A stretch of DNA of 64,000 bases, taken from NCBI RefSeq assembly GCF_026340975.1, contig NZ_JAPEOS010000001.1, positions 4,621,001 through 4,685,000 of the forward strand. Reading direction: 5' to 3'. Made by a program: the position numbers and the translations under genes. Source of the stretch: Streptomyces sp. NBC_01214. Its GTDB lineage: Bacteria; Actinomycetota; Actinomycetes; Streptomycetales; Streptomycetaceae. Every line of letters starts with the position of its first letter. The stretch's first letter is position 1. Positions 63,516-64,000 of this stretch are shown in pieces. Under the pieces are notes generated by a model. It was not told the DNA's origin, searched no databases, and saw only the letters and a program-made list of their open reading frames with translations.

Positions 63516-64000
63516 GTCTGGTTCTCCTGTTCCTCTTCCTGGTCGTGTCCCTGGTGCTGGTGCTGGTGTTGGCCCTGATCGTGGTGGTCGGCCACGGCGA
63601 GGGCGGCGGCGTAGCCCTCGGGGGCGGGCAGGGCGGTCAACTCGGCGCTCTCCACCGGGTGCAGGGACTCCAGGACGTCGGCGACGGCGAAGTAGGCCAG
63701 GTCACCGCTGTGGGAGAGGGAGAAGTGGACGCCGCCGCCGGCGACGGCGGGACGGCCGTGGGGGCCGCCGCAGCACGGGCAGTCCTCCCGGACCAGGGCG
63801 ACCTCCCGCGGGTCGAGGCCGAGACGGGCGCCGAGCAGGACCCGTAGCCCCAGGTGCGCGGCGAGGTAGCGGTGGCGGTGGCCGGGCAGCAGCCGTGCGG
63901 CCTTCTCGCGTTCCCCGGCGTCCAGGACGGCGTCCGCCTCCTCGACGCGGTACCCGCCGACCGTGTCCGCGGCGGTGTCCAGGGACCACACCGAGGCGTC
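63512..64000 (-). CDS. Sfp-type phosphopantetheinyl transferase-like protein, 5' partial and apparently missing the catalytic core
   Basis: 163 visible residues; the frame is open past the right edge, so the start is outside. The N-terminal part is clearly Sfp-like: RYLAAHLGLRVLLGARLGLDPREVAL, REDCPCCGGPHGRPAV and FSLSHSGDLAYFAVA. Normally a VGVDVE metal site, a WTRKEAYLK helix and the GYAAALAV end follow over about 110 residues; here VADVLESLHPVESAELTALP is followed directly by APEGYAAALAVAD, with the metal and catalytic segments absent and no frame change. A His/Gln/Glu-rich tail (HQHQHQ) is added. Likely inactive or repurposed. Coupled to the SUMF1 gene. Confidence 0.72.
   Translation of the reverse strand, partial: DASVWSLDTAADTVGGYRVEEADAVLDAGEREKAARLLPGHRHRYLAAHLGLRVLLGARLGLDPREVALVREDCPCCGGPHGRPAVAGGGVHFSLSHSGDLAYFAVADVLESLHPVESAELTALPAPEGYAAALAVADHHDQGQHQHQHQGHDQEEEQENQT

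Overview
The window is chromosomal DNA of a high-GC actinomycete, almost certainly Streptomyces. Support: strong third-position GC bias, frequent GTG starts with GGAGG-type ribosome sites, small four-base gene overlaps, and a typical gene set (CspA-type cold-shock protein, MerR-like regulator, GH64 and CsxA-type secreted glycosidases, DUF2637 protein, PucR regulator). It holds no rRNA, tRNA, CRISPR array or recognisable insertion sequence. Both ends cut genes: a PIG-L deacetylase on the left and a phosphopantetheinyl transferase-like gene on the right.

Layout. 0-5 kb: a PIG-L fragment, then a three-gene CoxS-CoxM-CoxL molybdenum hydroxylase operon on the minus strand. 5-13 kb: a run of minus-strand housekeeping genes (membrane protein, GNAT, zinc-ribbon-like protein, HAD hydrolase, cytidine deaminase) and a large secreted exo-beta-glucosaminidase, with an unknown Rossmann-like protein transcribed away from it. 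13-16.7 kb: a cold-shock block (CspA, DEAD-box RNA helicase, small partner) with strong terminators, then a MerR-like regulator behind an unusual leader and palindrome, and a SMI1/KNR4 protein. 17.4-21 kb: a second molybdenum hydroxylase in which the 2Fe-2S and molybdopterin subunits are fused. 21-28 kb: a lipoprotein, a substrate-binding protein without signal peptide, a membrane protein, an Ntn amidohydrolase, a GH64 beta-1,3-glucanase with a LacI-type operator, and an orphan GltD. 28-33.5 kb: two small exported or membrane proteins, a LuxR-type two-component system, an SGNH hydrolase and a membrane protein divergent from a MarR regulator. 33.7-38.8 kb: an acyl-CoA ligase, a Stealth phosphotransferase and a YbdK/GCS2 ligase.

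39.2-52.4 kb is the most distinctive locus: a compact run of MFS exporter, lone condensation protein, C-A-T, A-T, A-T, and a final C-(adenylation remnant)-T-SDR protein, closed by a perfect terminator. There are four carrier domains but only three intact adenylation domains, no thioesterase, and an SDR-type NAD(P) domain at the end. It looks like a small peptide assembly line with tailored or reductive release.

52.4-59 kb is gene-poor, with a secreted esterase, small orphan genes, a DUF2637 membrane protein, AT-richer stretches and a 32-bp duplication; it reads as a worn accessory region. 59-64 kb: a DUF6461 protein, a PucR regulator divergent from a secretory lipase, a SUMF1-fold protein, and a Sfp-type phosphopantetheinyl transferase that appears to lack its magnesium-binding and catalytic core.
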